A stretch of 6,930 nt of DNA from Ruminococcaceae bacterium UBA1741 (GCA_002315685.1 DCHX01000031.1:1-6930), one strand, 5' to 3'. Positions 1 to 6,628 are shown, counted from the stretch's first letter. Notes: generated by a model not told the origin, from the sequence alone. Made by a program: numbers and translations.

Positions 1-46
1 ATTTTTAACTTTTATCCGGGTTATTATTCAAAGTAATATTAAAAAA

Positions 47-742
47 TTATTCTTGCGGTATTTCGCCGTTTAAGAAGCCAACCGTTCGCTCAACGGCAGT
101 CTTAGCATCTCCCCAATCGGTATCCTTTCCCGCATTGTTTCTGTAATCGTACATTTTACAGTATTTTGTAATATCTTCGCAAAGCCGAGTCAAATAGTCT
201 CCCGAAATTTTAGTAAGGCTACTCGAAAATTCCTTATAATATTTCGGCATTTTCTTCTTATCCGCCCCTTTAATAAGCAATTCATAATGAGGCATACAAA
301 ACTGCGGTTGTGAATCAAAAAGGTTTCTGAAATCTCTTTCCTTTTCGTAGCAACGGTAGATGGTGTCTATCATATGCTCAAAGCCCCAATTCATCTTGTC
401 GCAAATAAAACAGCTATCTGACAGCTTTCCTATTTTTTCGGCTTTTTTATCAGCCCCGTTCAAAAGATTTTTTTCAAAAATATTCTTATTAACTTCTTTA
501 ATATGGGTTTCAAGCATAAGTGCTAATTGAAGTCTGCCCCTGCGGTTTAACATTTTATTAAGATGTTCGGGGCAAAATCCCGCTTTGTTGGTGGCAATTC
601 TGACATCAGGCTCCATCATAGAATCACCTAAAATATATGTAAGTATTCTTTCTTCGATTATACTTCTCATTCGGCAAATAGGACAACCGTCCCGTACTTC
701 AAAAACCTCCGAGACGGGAATTGTACAAATATCATCACGCAT
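47..742 (-). CDS. DUF6062 family cysteine-rich protein (tandem CxxC...CxxH modules)
   Basis: This is a 231-residue soluble protein with no signal peptide or membrane segment. I recognise it as the DUF6062 family of Clostridia, whose function is unknown. The sequence shows two similar halves. The first has C20-P-I-C23 followed 33 residues later by C57-P-E-H60. The second has C111-F-I-C114 followed 34 residues later by C149-M-P-H152. The spacing suggests two metal sites (zinc, or less likely iron) of CxxC + CxxH type, joined by a charged linker around 81-110 rich in Lys and Asn. The C-terminal WGDAKTAVERTVGFLNG stretch (210-226) looks like a conserved tail. The ATG at 742 is supported by AGAGG at 750-754, 7 nt upstream. 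The gene diverges from ogg and shares an interlocked promoter region with it. Family assignment is fairly sure; metal binding is inference and no activity is claimed. Confidence 0.85.
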   Translation of the reverse strand: MRDDICTIPVSEVFEVRDGCPICRMRSIIEERILTYILGDSMMEPDVRIATNKAGFCPEHLNKMLNRRGRLQLALMLETHIKEVNKNIFEKNLLNGADKKAEKIGKLSDSCFICDKMNWGFEHMIDTIYRCYEKERDFRNLFDSQPQFCMPHYELLIKGADKKKMPKYYKEFSSSLTKISGDYLTRLCEDITKYCKMYDYRNNAGKDTDWGDAKTAVERTVGFLNGEIPQE

Positions 743-767
743 ACAGTAACCTCTTTTCTAATCTTAC

Positions 768-796
768 TTGATATTGTAACACAAAAAATGTATAAT
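768..796 (+). promoter_or_regulatory. Sigma-A-type promoter of ogg
   Basis: TTGATA (768-773), a 17-bp spacer, and a perfect TATAAT (791-796) form a near-consensus housekeeping promoter. The expected transcription start is about 803. The in-frame ATG at 788 would therefore lie upstream of the transcript, which argues for translation starting at GTG 818. The leader would be only about 15 nt. The promoter lies on top of the minus-strand promoter for the DUF6062 gene. Confidence 0.75.
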
Positions 797-801
797 TCCA
801 A
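773..801 (-). promoter_or_regulatory. Sigma-A-type promoter of the DUF6062 gene
   Basis: Read on the minus strand, TTGGAA (801-796) and TACAAT (778-773) are separated by exactly 17 bp. A TGT just before the -10 (781-779) gives an extended -10 (TG-N-TACAAT). The predicted start is near 766, leaving a leader of about 24 nt that contains the AGAGG ribosome binding site. The -35 matches consensus at 4 of 6 positions and the -10 at 5 of 6. It overlaps the opposing ogg promoter almost completely. Confidence 0.6.
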
Positions 802-805
802 GTGT

Positions 806-820
806 GGAGATGATTTTGTG
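806..820 (+). promoter_or_regulatory. Ribosome binding site and GTG start deciding the ogg N-terminus
   Basis: GGAG at 806-809 sits 8 nt before GTG at 818-820, which is ideal Shine-Dalgarno spacing. The alternative ATG at 788 has no purine-rich site before it and lies inside the promoter spacer. The extra ten residues it would add are not expected in the OGG N-terminal domain. Confidence 0.75.
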
Positions 821-1648
821 GAAAACATTATATATAAAAACAGTAATGTCTATATAAAAAACGCCGAAAACTTTGACCTTGCCATGACGCTTGACTGCGG
901 TCAGGCTTTTCGTTGGAAATGTGATGAAAACGGCGTTTGGAGCGGTGTCGTAAAAGGCAAAGCCTTATCAATAAAAAAAGAAAACAACGATATTGTTTTG
1001 CTAAACACAAGCAAAGAAGATTTTTTGAATATTTGGTACGATTATTTCGACTTAAACAGGGATTACGGAAAAATAATCAAAAAAATAAGCTGTGATAATA
1101 CACTTAAAAAAGCCTCCTCTTTCGGAGAAGGCATTCGCATACTCAATCAAGAGCCTTTTGAGGCACTCTGTTCATTTATTATTTCGCAAAACAACAACAT
1201 ACCGAGAATAAAAGGAATAATCGAAAGACTTTGTGCAAAATACGGCGAAAAAATCGGTGAGGGCTACTCTTTTCCTACGGCACGGGTTTTATCAAAATTA
1301 AATGTTGACGACCTTTCTGATATAAGAATGGGATTTAGAGCAAAATACATAATTGATGCTTCAAAAAAGGTCGCAAGCGGAGAAATCAACCTTAATTCCC
1401 TTATCGGTATTGATACCGATACAGCAAGGCAAGAGCTTATGAAAATAAAGGGTGTAGGCCCAAAGGTTGCCGACTGCACTCTTTTGTTCTCGTTAAAGCA
1501 TTTTTCGGCTTTTCCTAAGGATGTTTGGATAAAAAGGGCGCTTGAAGAACTGTTTCCGCAGGGTGTTCCCGAATGTGCAAAAGAATACGGCGGTATAGTG
1601 CAACAGTATATATTCTTTTATTCAAGAAGCGGAAACCTCAACAAATAA
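818..1648 (+). CDS. ogg: 8-oxoguanine DNA glycosylase/AP lyase (OGG1 type, HhH-GPD family)
   Basis: This bifunctional base-excision-repair enzyme removes 8-oxoguanine opposite C and nicks the abasic site. It has 276 residues from GTG 818, close to the clostridial Ogg size. The N-terminal OGG domain carries G28-Q-A-F-R-W33; human OGG1 G42 and F45 (8-oxoG contact and wedge) align with G28 and F31. S-Q-N-N-N-I at 123-128 matches the human NNN region near N149. The helix-hairpin-helix (about 208-220) contains KGVGPKVADC, with catalytic Lys at K216 and C220 equal to human C253. Catalytic Asp is D235 in FPKDVW; the K-to-D spacing of 19 is the same as human K249/D268. Q262 and F266 align with human Q315 and F319 of the base pocket. 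All key residues are thus present and the enzyme should be active. It is monocistronic, diverges from DUF6062 and converges tail to tail with the large minus-strand operon. Numbering assumes the GTG start. Confidence 0.93.
   Translation: MENIIYKNSNVYIKNAENFDLAMTLDCGQAFRWKCDENGVWSGVVKGKALSIKKENNDIVLLNTSKEDFLNIWYDYFDLNRDYGKIIKKISCDNTLKKASSFGEGIRILNQEPFEALCSFIISQNNNIPRIKGIIERLCAKYGEKIGEGYSFPTARVLSKLNVDDLSDIRMGFRAKYIIDASKKVASGEINLNSLIGIDTDTARQELMKIKGVGPKVADCTLLFSLKHFSAFPKDVWIKRALEELFPQGVPECAKEYGGIVQQYIFFYSRSGNLNK
1106..1132 (-). terminator. Intrinsic terminator-like hairpin, minus strand, inside ogg
   Basis: On the minus strand GCCTTCTC (1132-1125) pairs with GAGGAGGC (1119-1112) around a 5-nt loop, giving 8 pairs including one T-G wobble. 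Six T residues (1111-1106) follow directly. On the plus strand the wobble becomes a C-A mismatch and no T-run follows, so the signal is directional. It lies about 520 nt beyond the last gene of the minus-strand operon and is the first convincing terminator shape I see there. The encoded amino acids (KKASSFGEGI) are typical for OGG, so chance from coding constraint is possible. Confidence 0.42.
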
Positions 1649-1655
1649 AAAACAG

Positions 1656-2342
1656 CTATTTATCGTATTCTTCGTCATTTTTATTCTTAATAATGCCCAT
1701 TACCATAACAACAATAATTGCGGTAAGTCCCGCTATTGCAAATGCAATTAAAATCGAAATATATGCCGAATACTTATAATTTCCCGTTTCTTCATTAACC
1801 TTAAATGTATCAAGTATCTTTTGGTTGTCCGCAGAGGTTTCCTCGTTTGCATTATAAAAGGTTATATTATAAAGCTTTTCATCCAAAACGGTTAAATACT
1901 GTGTTGCGGTATATTCGCCGCCGCTGTCTTTAAGCACCTCGGATATTTTAATATATTTTACCGAATTTCTGACATAAATATCATAATCAATATTTTGATT
2001 TTTGAGAAGCTCCTTTGACAAGCTTCTTATTTCCGAATTCGAAAGATTTGACATATCGGCGGTTTTTTTTGAAAACTCATCCTCGTAAACCGATACACGG
2101 ACTTGTGAGGTATTGTTGTTGCTGACGCCCAAAAACCTAACATTATTTTGCTCAAAAAAATCTACGACCTCTTTTTCGGTCATATCAAGTTTTTTTGCAA
2201 TATCCTTTTTTGATTCATCGTTATAGCATTTTATATAGCTGTCCCCGACATCAATAGAAAAATCTCTGTTTGAAGTAAAAGCCGTTAAAAAAAATAACGA
2301 TAATAAAACAAGAGAAATAGCCAAAACACCAAATCTTTTCAA
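1656..2342 (-). CDS. Exported protein with N- and C-terminal membrane segments, unknown function
   Basis: I do not recognise a named family. From a TTG start the 228-residue product begins MKRFGVLAIS with a hydrophobic segment at about 5-22 (signal peptide or anchor). It continues as a polar extracytoplasmic domain (about 23-190) and ends with a long hydrophobic helix at about 192-217 and a short charged tail (KNKNDEEYDK). There is no lipobox cysteine, so it is not an obvious Lgt substrate despite lgt being nearby. The end of the outer domain (YLTVLDEKLYNITFYN, then ILDTFKV) resembles the last strand-helix of PsbP/DUF1795-like domains; this is a weak inference. It is the last gene of the operon, just downstream of folD (stop 2359). 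Its stop is 7 bp from the ogg stop, tail to tail, with no hairpin between. A longer reading from GTG 2351 is possible but worse placed relative to the ribosome binding site. Confidence 0.8.
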   Translation of the reverse strand: MKRFGVLAISLVLLSLFFLTAFTSNRDFSIDVGDSYIKCYNDESKKDIAKKLDMTEKEVVDFFEQNNVRFLGVSNNNTSQVRVSVYEDEFSKKTADMSNLSNSEIRSLSKELLKNQNIDYDIYVRNSVKYIKISEVLKDSGGEYTATQYLTVLDEKLYNITFYNANEETSADNQKILDTFKVNEETGNYKYSAYISILIAFAIAGLTAIIVVMVMGIIKNKNDEEYDK

Positions 2343-2353
2343 AAATATCACCT
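2340..2353 (-). promoter_or_regulatory. Ribosome binding site with TTG start for the exported protein
   Basis: Minus-strand AGGTGA (2353-2348) lies 5 nt before TTG 2342-2340, giving an N-terminus MKRFGVLAIS, a typical signal-sequence start. The alternative in-frame GTG at 2351-2349 is part of the AGGTGA itself and has no separate Shine-Dalgarno. Confidence 0.55.
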
Positions 2354-2358
2354 AAAAT

Positions 2359-3210
2359 CTATAAAAGTCCGTTTTGTTTTTTAGAAGCGGTTAAAGTATT
2401 TTGCATAAGCATAGCAATGGTCATAGGTCCTACACCACCCGGTACGGGTGTAATATACGATGCTTTATCCTTGACCTCATCAAAGCAAACATCACCGCAA
2501 AGCTTTCCGTTATCCCTATTCATACCGACATCAATAACAACAGCGCCGTCCTTTACCATATCGGCGGTTACAAAGTTTGCCTTTCCGACAGCAGATACCA
2601 AAATATCCGCCTTGTTTGTAACCTCGCTTAAATTATTTGTTCTCGAATGGCAGGTAGTAACCGTTCCGTTCTTGTGAAGAAGGAGCATACTCATAGGCTT
2701 TCCTACAATATTTGACCTACCTATTACAACACAATTTTTTCCGCAAATATCTATATTATAATAGTCAAGCATTTCCATTATTCCCGCAGGAGTGCAGGGA
2801 ACAAAATCGTAGTCGCCAATCATAATTTTACCGACATTGCTCGGATGGAACGCATCAACATCCTTTTCGGGCAAAATAGCGTTTATTACGGTTTGTTCAT
2901 CAATACCCTTTGGCAAAGGCAACTGACACAAAATACCGTTAATGGTTTTCTCGTGATTAAGAGTATCAATAAGCTCTAAAAGTTCTTCGGTAGTCGTATT
3001 TTCGGGCAAAAGATATTCCTGCGAAATAATGCCGAGCGCCTCACAAGCTTTTTTCTTGTTAGCAACATATATTTTAGAAGCAGGGTCTTCACCTACTAAA
3101 ATTACGGCAAGTCCTACCGTAATGCCTTTGTTTTTAAGCTCGGATACTTCCGCTTTTATTCGTTCTTTTACCGCACACGATACTAACTTTCCGTCAATCA
3201 ACTTGCTCAT
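2359..3210 (-). CDS. folD: Bifunctional methylenetetrahydrofolate dehydrogenase/methenyl-THF cyclohydrolase
   Basis: FolD interconverts 5,10-methylene-THF and 10-formyl-THF through methenyl-THF using NADP, supplying one-carbon units for purines and formyl-Met in the cytosol. The product has 283 residues (E. coli FolD has 288). The N-terminal catalytic domain has Y48-V-A-N-K52 (the YxxxK active-site pair), CQLPLP at 95-100 with Q96, and EKDVDAFHP at 115-123 with the catalytic-region Asp D119. The Rossmann NADP domain has VVIGRSNIVGKP at 161-172, with the G-R-S loop typical of NADP preference. The C-terminal signature PVPGGVGPMT is at 255-264. The start is ATG 3210: GGAGGA at 3219-3224 is 8 nt upstream, whereas the in-frame ATG at 3216 is only 2 nt away. 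The first 17 bases overlap the end of lgt, implying translational coupling. Asp-Ala replaces the common Asp-Gly in the DVDG motif, a variant I regard as benign. Confidence 0.97.
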   Translation of the reverse strand: MSKLIDGKLVSCAVKERIKAEVSELKNKGITVGLAVILVGEDPASKIYVANKKKACEALGIISQEYLLPENTTTEELLELIDTLNHEKTINGILCQLPLPKGIDEQTVINAILPEKDVDAFHPSNVGKIMIGDYDFVPCTPAGIMEMLDYYNIDICGKNCVVIGRSNIVGKPMSMLLLHKNGTVTTCHSRTNNLSEVTNKADILVSAVGKANFVTADMVKDGAVVIDVGMNRDNGKLCGDVCFDEVKDKASYITPVPGGVGPMTIAMLMQNTLTASKKQNGLL

Positions 3211-4078
3211 TTTCATTATCCTCCGTAACAGTTTCTTCTTCAAACACCGAAACATAGCCGTCCGCAGTGTCCGTCAATGCTTTTTTTCTGAATATTACCA
3301 ATAGTGTAACACATGCAATACACAAAAGTACAGATAAAAGACAGGAAACTTTTATTCTTCCTATCATTAGGCTGTCGGTTCTCAAAAGCTCGATAATAGC
3401 TCTGCCGAATCCGTACCAAACTCCGTATGTAAGAGTTGTTTCGCCCGAGAATTTTCTTTTTTTGCTTAAACTGTTCAAAACAAAGAAACCGATTAAGCAC
3501 CAAATCGACTCGTAAAGGAAACAGGGATGAACAAGTCCCTCGCCCATTTCCATTACGGTTCTTTCGCTTGTCATTCCCCAAAACGAACTGCCCGTAAAAG
3601 CGCCGTAAGCCTCTTGATTTACAAAGTTGCCCCAACGGCCTATTGCTTGTCCGATTAAGAATCCCAAAGCGGTCAAATCGAACATATCAAGCATCTTAAC
3701 CTTTCTTATTTTGCACATTAAAGCACCGCAAAGAAAAGCACCTATAACACCGCCGTAAATGGCAAGTCCCGAAAAACCCGAGCCGCTGAAACCGAAAAAT
3801 TCGGAAAAGCTTGTTAATGGTTCGCCGTCAAAAATAAGGTAGTATGTTCTTGCGCAAAGAATTGCAACAGGTGTAGTAACTAATACTACATCAATAACTC
3901 TGTCAATGTCAAGATTAAACCGCTTGACATTTTTATAAGCAAAAATAAGCGCCGTAAGAAAGCCTAATGCAATGATAATTCCATACCAATATATATCCCA
4001 TCCGCTACCGATTGGAATAGAAAAAGCAATAGGACTTAATTTTAATTTTATACCGAAAATCGTAACATTATAGGTCAT
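3194..4078 (-). CDS. lgt: Prolipoprotein diacylglyceryl transferase
   Basis: Lgt transfers diacylglycerol from phosphatidylglycerol to the lipobox cysteine of prolipoproteins in the cytoplasmic membrane, the first step of lipoprotein maturation. The 294-residue protein has about seven hydrophobic segments, starting near 29-48 and ending near 245-263. The Lgt signature GRWGNFVNQE is at 147-156 with essential Arg R148 (E. coli R143). HPCFLYE is at 184-190, and YGFGRAIIELLR at 222-233 has R226, the likely equivalent of E. coli R239. The position of E. coli H103 is Y109 in GLAIYGG, as in many Firmicutes. A hydrophilic acidic tail (about 268-294) follows the last helix. The ATG at 4078 has GGAG at 4086-4089, 7 nt upstream, placed across the end of ymfH; the ymfH stop is only 4 bp away. 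The 3' end overlaps folD by 17 bp. Confidence 0.97.
   Translation of the reverse strand: MTYNVTIFGIKLKLSPIAFSIPIGSGWDIYWYGIIIALGFLTALIFAYKNVKRFNLDIDRVIDVVLVTTPVAILCARTYYLIFDGEPLTSFSEFFGFSGSGFSGLAIYGGVIGAFLCGALMCKIRKVKMLDMFDLTALGFLIGQAIGRWGNFVNQEAYGAFTGSSFWGMTSERTVMEMGEGLVHPCFLYESIWCLIGFFVLNSLSKKRKFSGETTLTYGVWYGFGRAIIELLRTDSLMIGRIKVSCLLSVLLCIACVTLLVIFRKKALTDTADGYVSVFEEETVTEDNENEQVD
3208..3224 (-). promoter_or_regulatory. Ribosome binding site deciding the folD start
   Basis: GGAGGA (minus strand 3224-3219) lies within the lgt coding end, 8 nt before ATG 3210-3208. The upstream in-frame codons at 3255 and 3216 give an N-terminal extension that merely translates the lgt reading region in another frame. 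Confidence 0.8.
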
Positions 4079-4082
4079 AATT

Positions 4083-5354
4083 TCACTCCACTGGATTTAT
4101 TACGGAAAGCACCGATAAATCATAATCAAAAATATCAAGCCGCTTATATACATCATCACACGAAACGGTTTTAAGAAGCTTTATTTCCTCAAACATATCA
4201 AAATCGAAAATTGCACTTTCGGTAAGCTGCATACAAAGACCGTTTACATTGTTAAATCTTCTTATAACATCGCCGTAAACACCGCTCTTGATAGCGGAAA
4301 AAAGTTTTTTGTCTAATCCGTTTTCACGCAAAGAAGCAATTTCTTCTTTTATCAGCTCACTAACCCTCTTTGGATTAGAGGATTCTCCGGAGAACATAAC
4401 ACAAGCATAGTTATAGCCGTTAAAATACTCATACGAAAACTCGTCGTTGATAAGTCCCTCGTTGATAAGCCTTTCGTATAAAGGCGAACATTCTCCGCAA
4501 ATCATTTCAAGCAGTAAATTTATGCAAACCTTTGATTTTAGGCGCCTAAACGGCGACTGAATTCTTTGCTTAAAACCTAAACAAAACATAGGAATCGAAA
4601 CCGACAGTTTTTGCTCAACATAAGGCTTAATTATTGCTTCGGGCTCTTCCTTAAAGATGCGCTCAATAGTAATATCCTGCTTTTTTGATACCCTTTTTTC
4701 GCACATTTCAAGCACCGTTTCGGTATCAACATTTCCGACAACGCAAACAAACATATTGTTAGGATTATAAAAGGTGTTGTAGCAATCGTAAAGTATGTTG
4801 TGGTCAATTTTTGCTATTGATTTAACCGTTCCCGCAATATCAATCTTAACCGGATGATTTACATACATATTTTCAAGCATATTGAATGTAACTCTCCAAG
4901 CAGGACTGTCATCATACATCTTAATTTCCTGACCTATTATACCCTGCTCTTTTCTAACCGTTTCTTCGGTAAAATAAGGCTTTTGAACAAAGTCAAGTAA
5001 AATATCGAGATTTTCGTAAAACTTATCGGAGCAGGAAAATAAATAGCAAGTTCGGTCAAACGAAGTAAATGCGTTAGCACTCGCACCGGTTTTTGCAAAC
5101 TTTGAAAAGGCATCACCGTCCTCGCTTTCAAAAAGCTTGTGTTCAAGATAATGCGCAATCCCGTCCGGTACGCATTTTTCTTTTTCTCCGTTTACCGAAA
5201 AGCAGTTGTCAATTGAGCCGTATTTTGTACCGAAAATCGCAAAAGAAGAAGTGAATTGCGGTTTTTCCATAACATATACGGTAAGTCCCGAAGAACAAAC
5301 CGCCTTAACATAGCTTTCGCCAACCGAGCTTTCAAAAATTTCTCTTTTCATCAT
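4083..5354 (-). CDS. ymfH: M16 family zinc metalloprotease YmfH (active subunit)
   Basis: A 423-residue member of the insulinase/pitrilysin (M16) family, of the two-domain small type, orthologous by appearance to B. subtilis YmfH (also spelled YfmH, 'EF-P 5-aminopentanol modification-associated'). The inverted zinc motif H68-Y-L-E71-H72 is intact. The third ligand is E143 in EQGIIGQEI, 7 residues after E136, as in pitrilysin E162/E169. The N-terminal domain covers about 1-220 and the C-terminal domain about 240-423. The C-terminal domain lacks the VREK arginine of M16 substrate-binding domains: the aligned site is LINEG (I297). No signal peptide, so it acts in the cytosol. ATGA overlaps the ymfF stop. 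Two adjacent ATGs (5354, 5351) are candidates; GGAGGA at 5358-5363 is 3 nt from the first and 6 nt from the second, so the second may be the real start. Role in EF-P modification is known only from B. subtilis genetics. Confidence 0.92.
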   Translation of the reverse strand: MMKREIFESSVGESYVKAVCSSGLTVYVMEKPQFTSSFAIFGTKYGSIDNCFSVNGEKEKCVPDGIAHYLEHKLFESEDGDAFSKFAKTGASANAFTSFDRTCYLFSCSDKFYENLDILLDFVQKPYFTEETVRKEQGIIGQEIKMYDDSPAWRVTFNMLENMYVNHPVKIDIAGTVKSIAKIDHNILYDCYNTFYNPNNMFVCVVGNVDTETVLEMCEKRVSKKQDITIERIFKEEPEAIIKPYVEQKLSVSIPMFCLGFKQRIQSPFRRLKSKVCINLLLEMICGECSPLYERLINEGLINDEFSYEYFNGYNYACVMFSGESSNPKRVSELIKEEIASLRENGLDKKLFSAIKSGVYGDVIRRFNNVNGLCMQLTESAIFDFDMFEEIKLLKTVSCDDVYKRLDIFDYDLSVLSVINPVE

Positions 5355-6628
5355 TTGTCCTCCTTCGGCAAAAGCGCAAAAACAGTATGAAGTTTAATTC
5401 CCTTTGAAGCCTTTACGGCGGTTTCCTTTGTTACATTTTTAAGGCTCTCGGCAAACTCGTCCGGCGACATAATTTCATCATCGAAAAGTCTTGTTGAATA
5501 CCAAAGTTCAAGAGCATCTTGACTGTCGTTATACGATTTTAACGAATCGGTAAGTCCCATAATCGAGGACTCAAACTCACTGTCGGTAAGTATGCCGTTT
5601 TGAAGATTTGAAAGTTGCTCTAAAATAGCCTTTTCCGCCTTTTCGGCATTTTCTTTTTCAATACCGCTTTCAACCGTTATAAGACCTTTGTTTCTAACGG
5701 CTCTTGCAGTGCAATAATAGCAAAGGCTCATTTTTTCACGAACATTACCGAATAATTTTGAGTAGGGTCCGCCACCGAAAATATCACAAGCCACAAATAA
5801 ATCCGCCGTAGCTTTATCCCCGCCGTAGCTGTCGCAGGAAAATCCCATTACAAGCTTGCCTTGGTTTAGGCTTTCAAGCTCTACTATTTTGTTTACCTTA
5901 TCCGCGTGTGTTGTAGGTGTAATATTAGAAAAATCGGTTATGTTATCTCTATTCATTGAAGAAAAGCGTTCGCTTAAAGTATCAAATAGGTTTTGAGGCA
6001 TACTGTCAGATACAACATTCACACGAATAAATGAATGTTTAAGCATATCCTCCCAAGCACCAAACAGTGATTTTTCCGTAATATTCTCTACATCCTCAAT
6101 CCTACCGCATTTTGGCACACCGTACGGCAAGCCCTTATACATTTCGGATATAAGGCGTTCCTTTGAATAAATTCTCTTTTCGGCAAACTCGCCCTTAATA
6201 TGCTCAATGGCCTTTCTCTTTTCTCGTTCAATATCGCTTGCAAAAAATCCGCCGTTTTCGGTTTTAGGCTCGAATACAAGATTAGTCAAAAGCTCTATCG
6301 CCTGTGAGGTAAGCTCCTCATTATCAAGAGTGTATTTATCATTGATAACCGAAATAGACATTTTAAGCAGTTGAAAATCTCCAACCTTTTCGCAGGAAGC
6401 AGTAAGCTCCGCACCGTACAGCTTGCTTAACTTGTAGTTTAATTTTCTGAAATCGGGATACCTCTTACTGCAAGTGGTAAGTACAAACGGCAAAAGCGCA
6501 AAATCAGCCACTCTCGCTCTATCAATAGGTAAATAAAAATTAAATGAAACAAGCGTTGTATTAAATCTGGAATTTTTAATAAATAACCCTTCTGCCCCAT
6601 TTGAAAGCAGAACTTTATTAACAACCAT
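5351..6628 (-). CDS. ymfF: M16 protease-like protein YmfF (non-catalytic partner)
   Basis: A 425-residue M16-fold protein resembling B. subtilis YmfF (also spelled YfmF). The region where the HxxEH motif should be (about 42-58, reading DFALLPFVLTTCSKRYPDF) has no His/Glu ligands, so it should not bind catalytic zinc. Its C-terminal domain instead keeps the classical signature GGGPYSKLF at 285-293 and VREKMSLCYY at 296-305, with R297 and Y304 as the substrate-side residues. This is the reverse of its partner, so the two probably form one heterodimeric protease, like mitochondrial processing peptidase alpha/beta. It is the first gene of the operon. ATG 6628 is chosen because GGAG (6637-6640) is 8 nt upstream; an in-frame GTG at 6637 would overlap this site and lengthen the protein by three residues. 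Its stop overlaps the ymfH start (ATGA). Confidence 0.9.
   Translation of the reverse strand: MVVNKVLLSNGAEGLFIKNSRFNTTLVSFNFYLPIDRARVADFALLPFVLTTCSKRYPDFRKLNYKLSKLYGAELTASCEKVGDFQLLKMSISVINDKYTLDNEELTSQAIELLTNLVFEPKTENGGFFASDIEREKRKAIEHIKGEFAEKRIYSKERLISEMYKGLPYGVPKCGRIEDVENITEKSLFGAWEDMLKHSFIRVNVVSDSMPQNLFDTLSERFSSMNRDNITDFSNITPTTHADKVNKIVELESLNQGKLVMGFSCDSYGGDKATADLFVACDIFGGGPYSKLFGNVREKMSLCYYCTARAVRNKGLITVESGIEKENAEKAEKAILEQLSNLQNGILTDSEFESSIMGLTDSLKSYNDSQDALELWYSTRLFDDEIMSPDEFAESLKNVTKETAVKASKGIKLHTVFALLPKEDK

Noticed and set aside
1..70. Terminator for the DUF6062 gene (T6 at 41-46 on the minus strand)
   Set aside because: The only paired bases before the T-run are a 3-bp GCG/CGC stem, too weak and too far away. 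No credible terminator is seen before the window edge.
1573..1779. Plus-strand frame of 68 codons across the ogg/operon junction
   Set aside because: It overlaps the ogg end and runs antisense to the C-terminal helix of the exported protein; its hydrophobic look is the shadow of that helix and it has no ribosome binding site of its own.
3240..3635. Minus-strand frame of 131 codons inside lgt
   Set aside because: It is fully inside lgt in another frame, with no recognisable motifs, while lgt has all family signatures.
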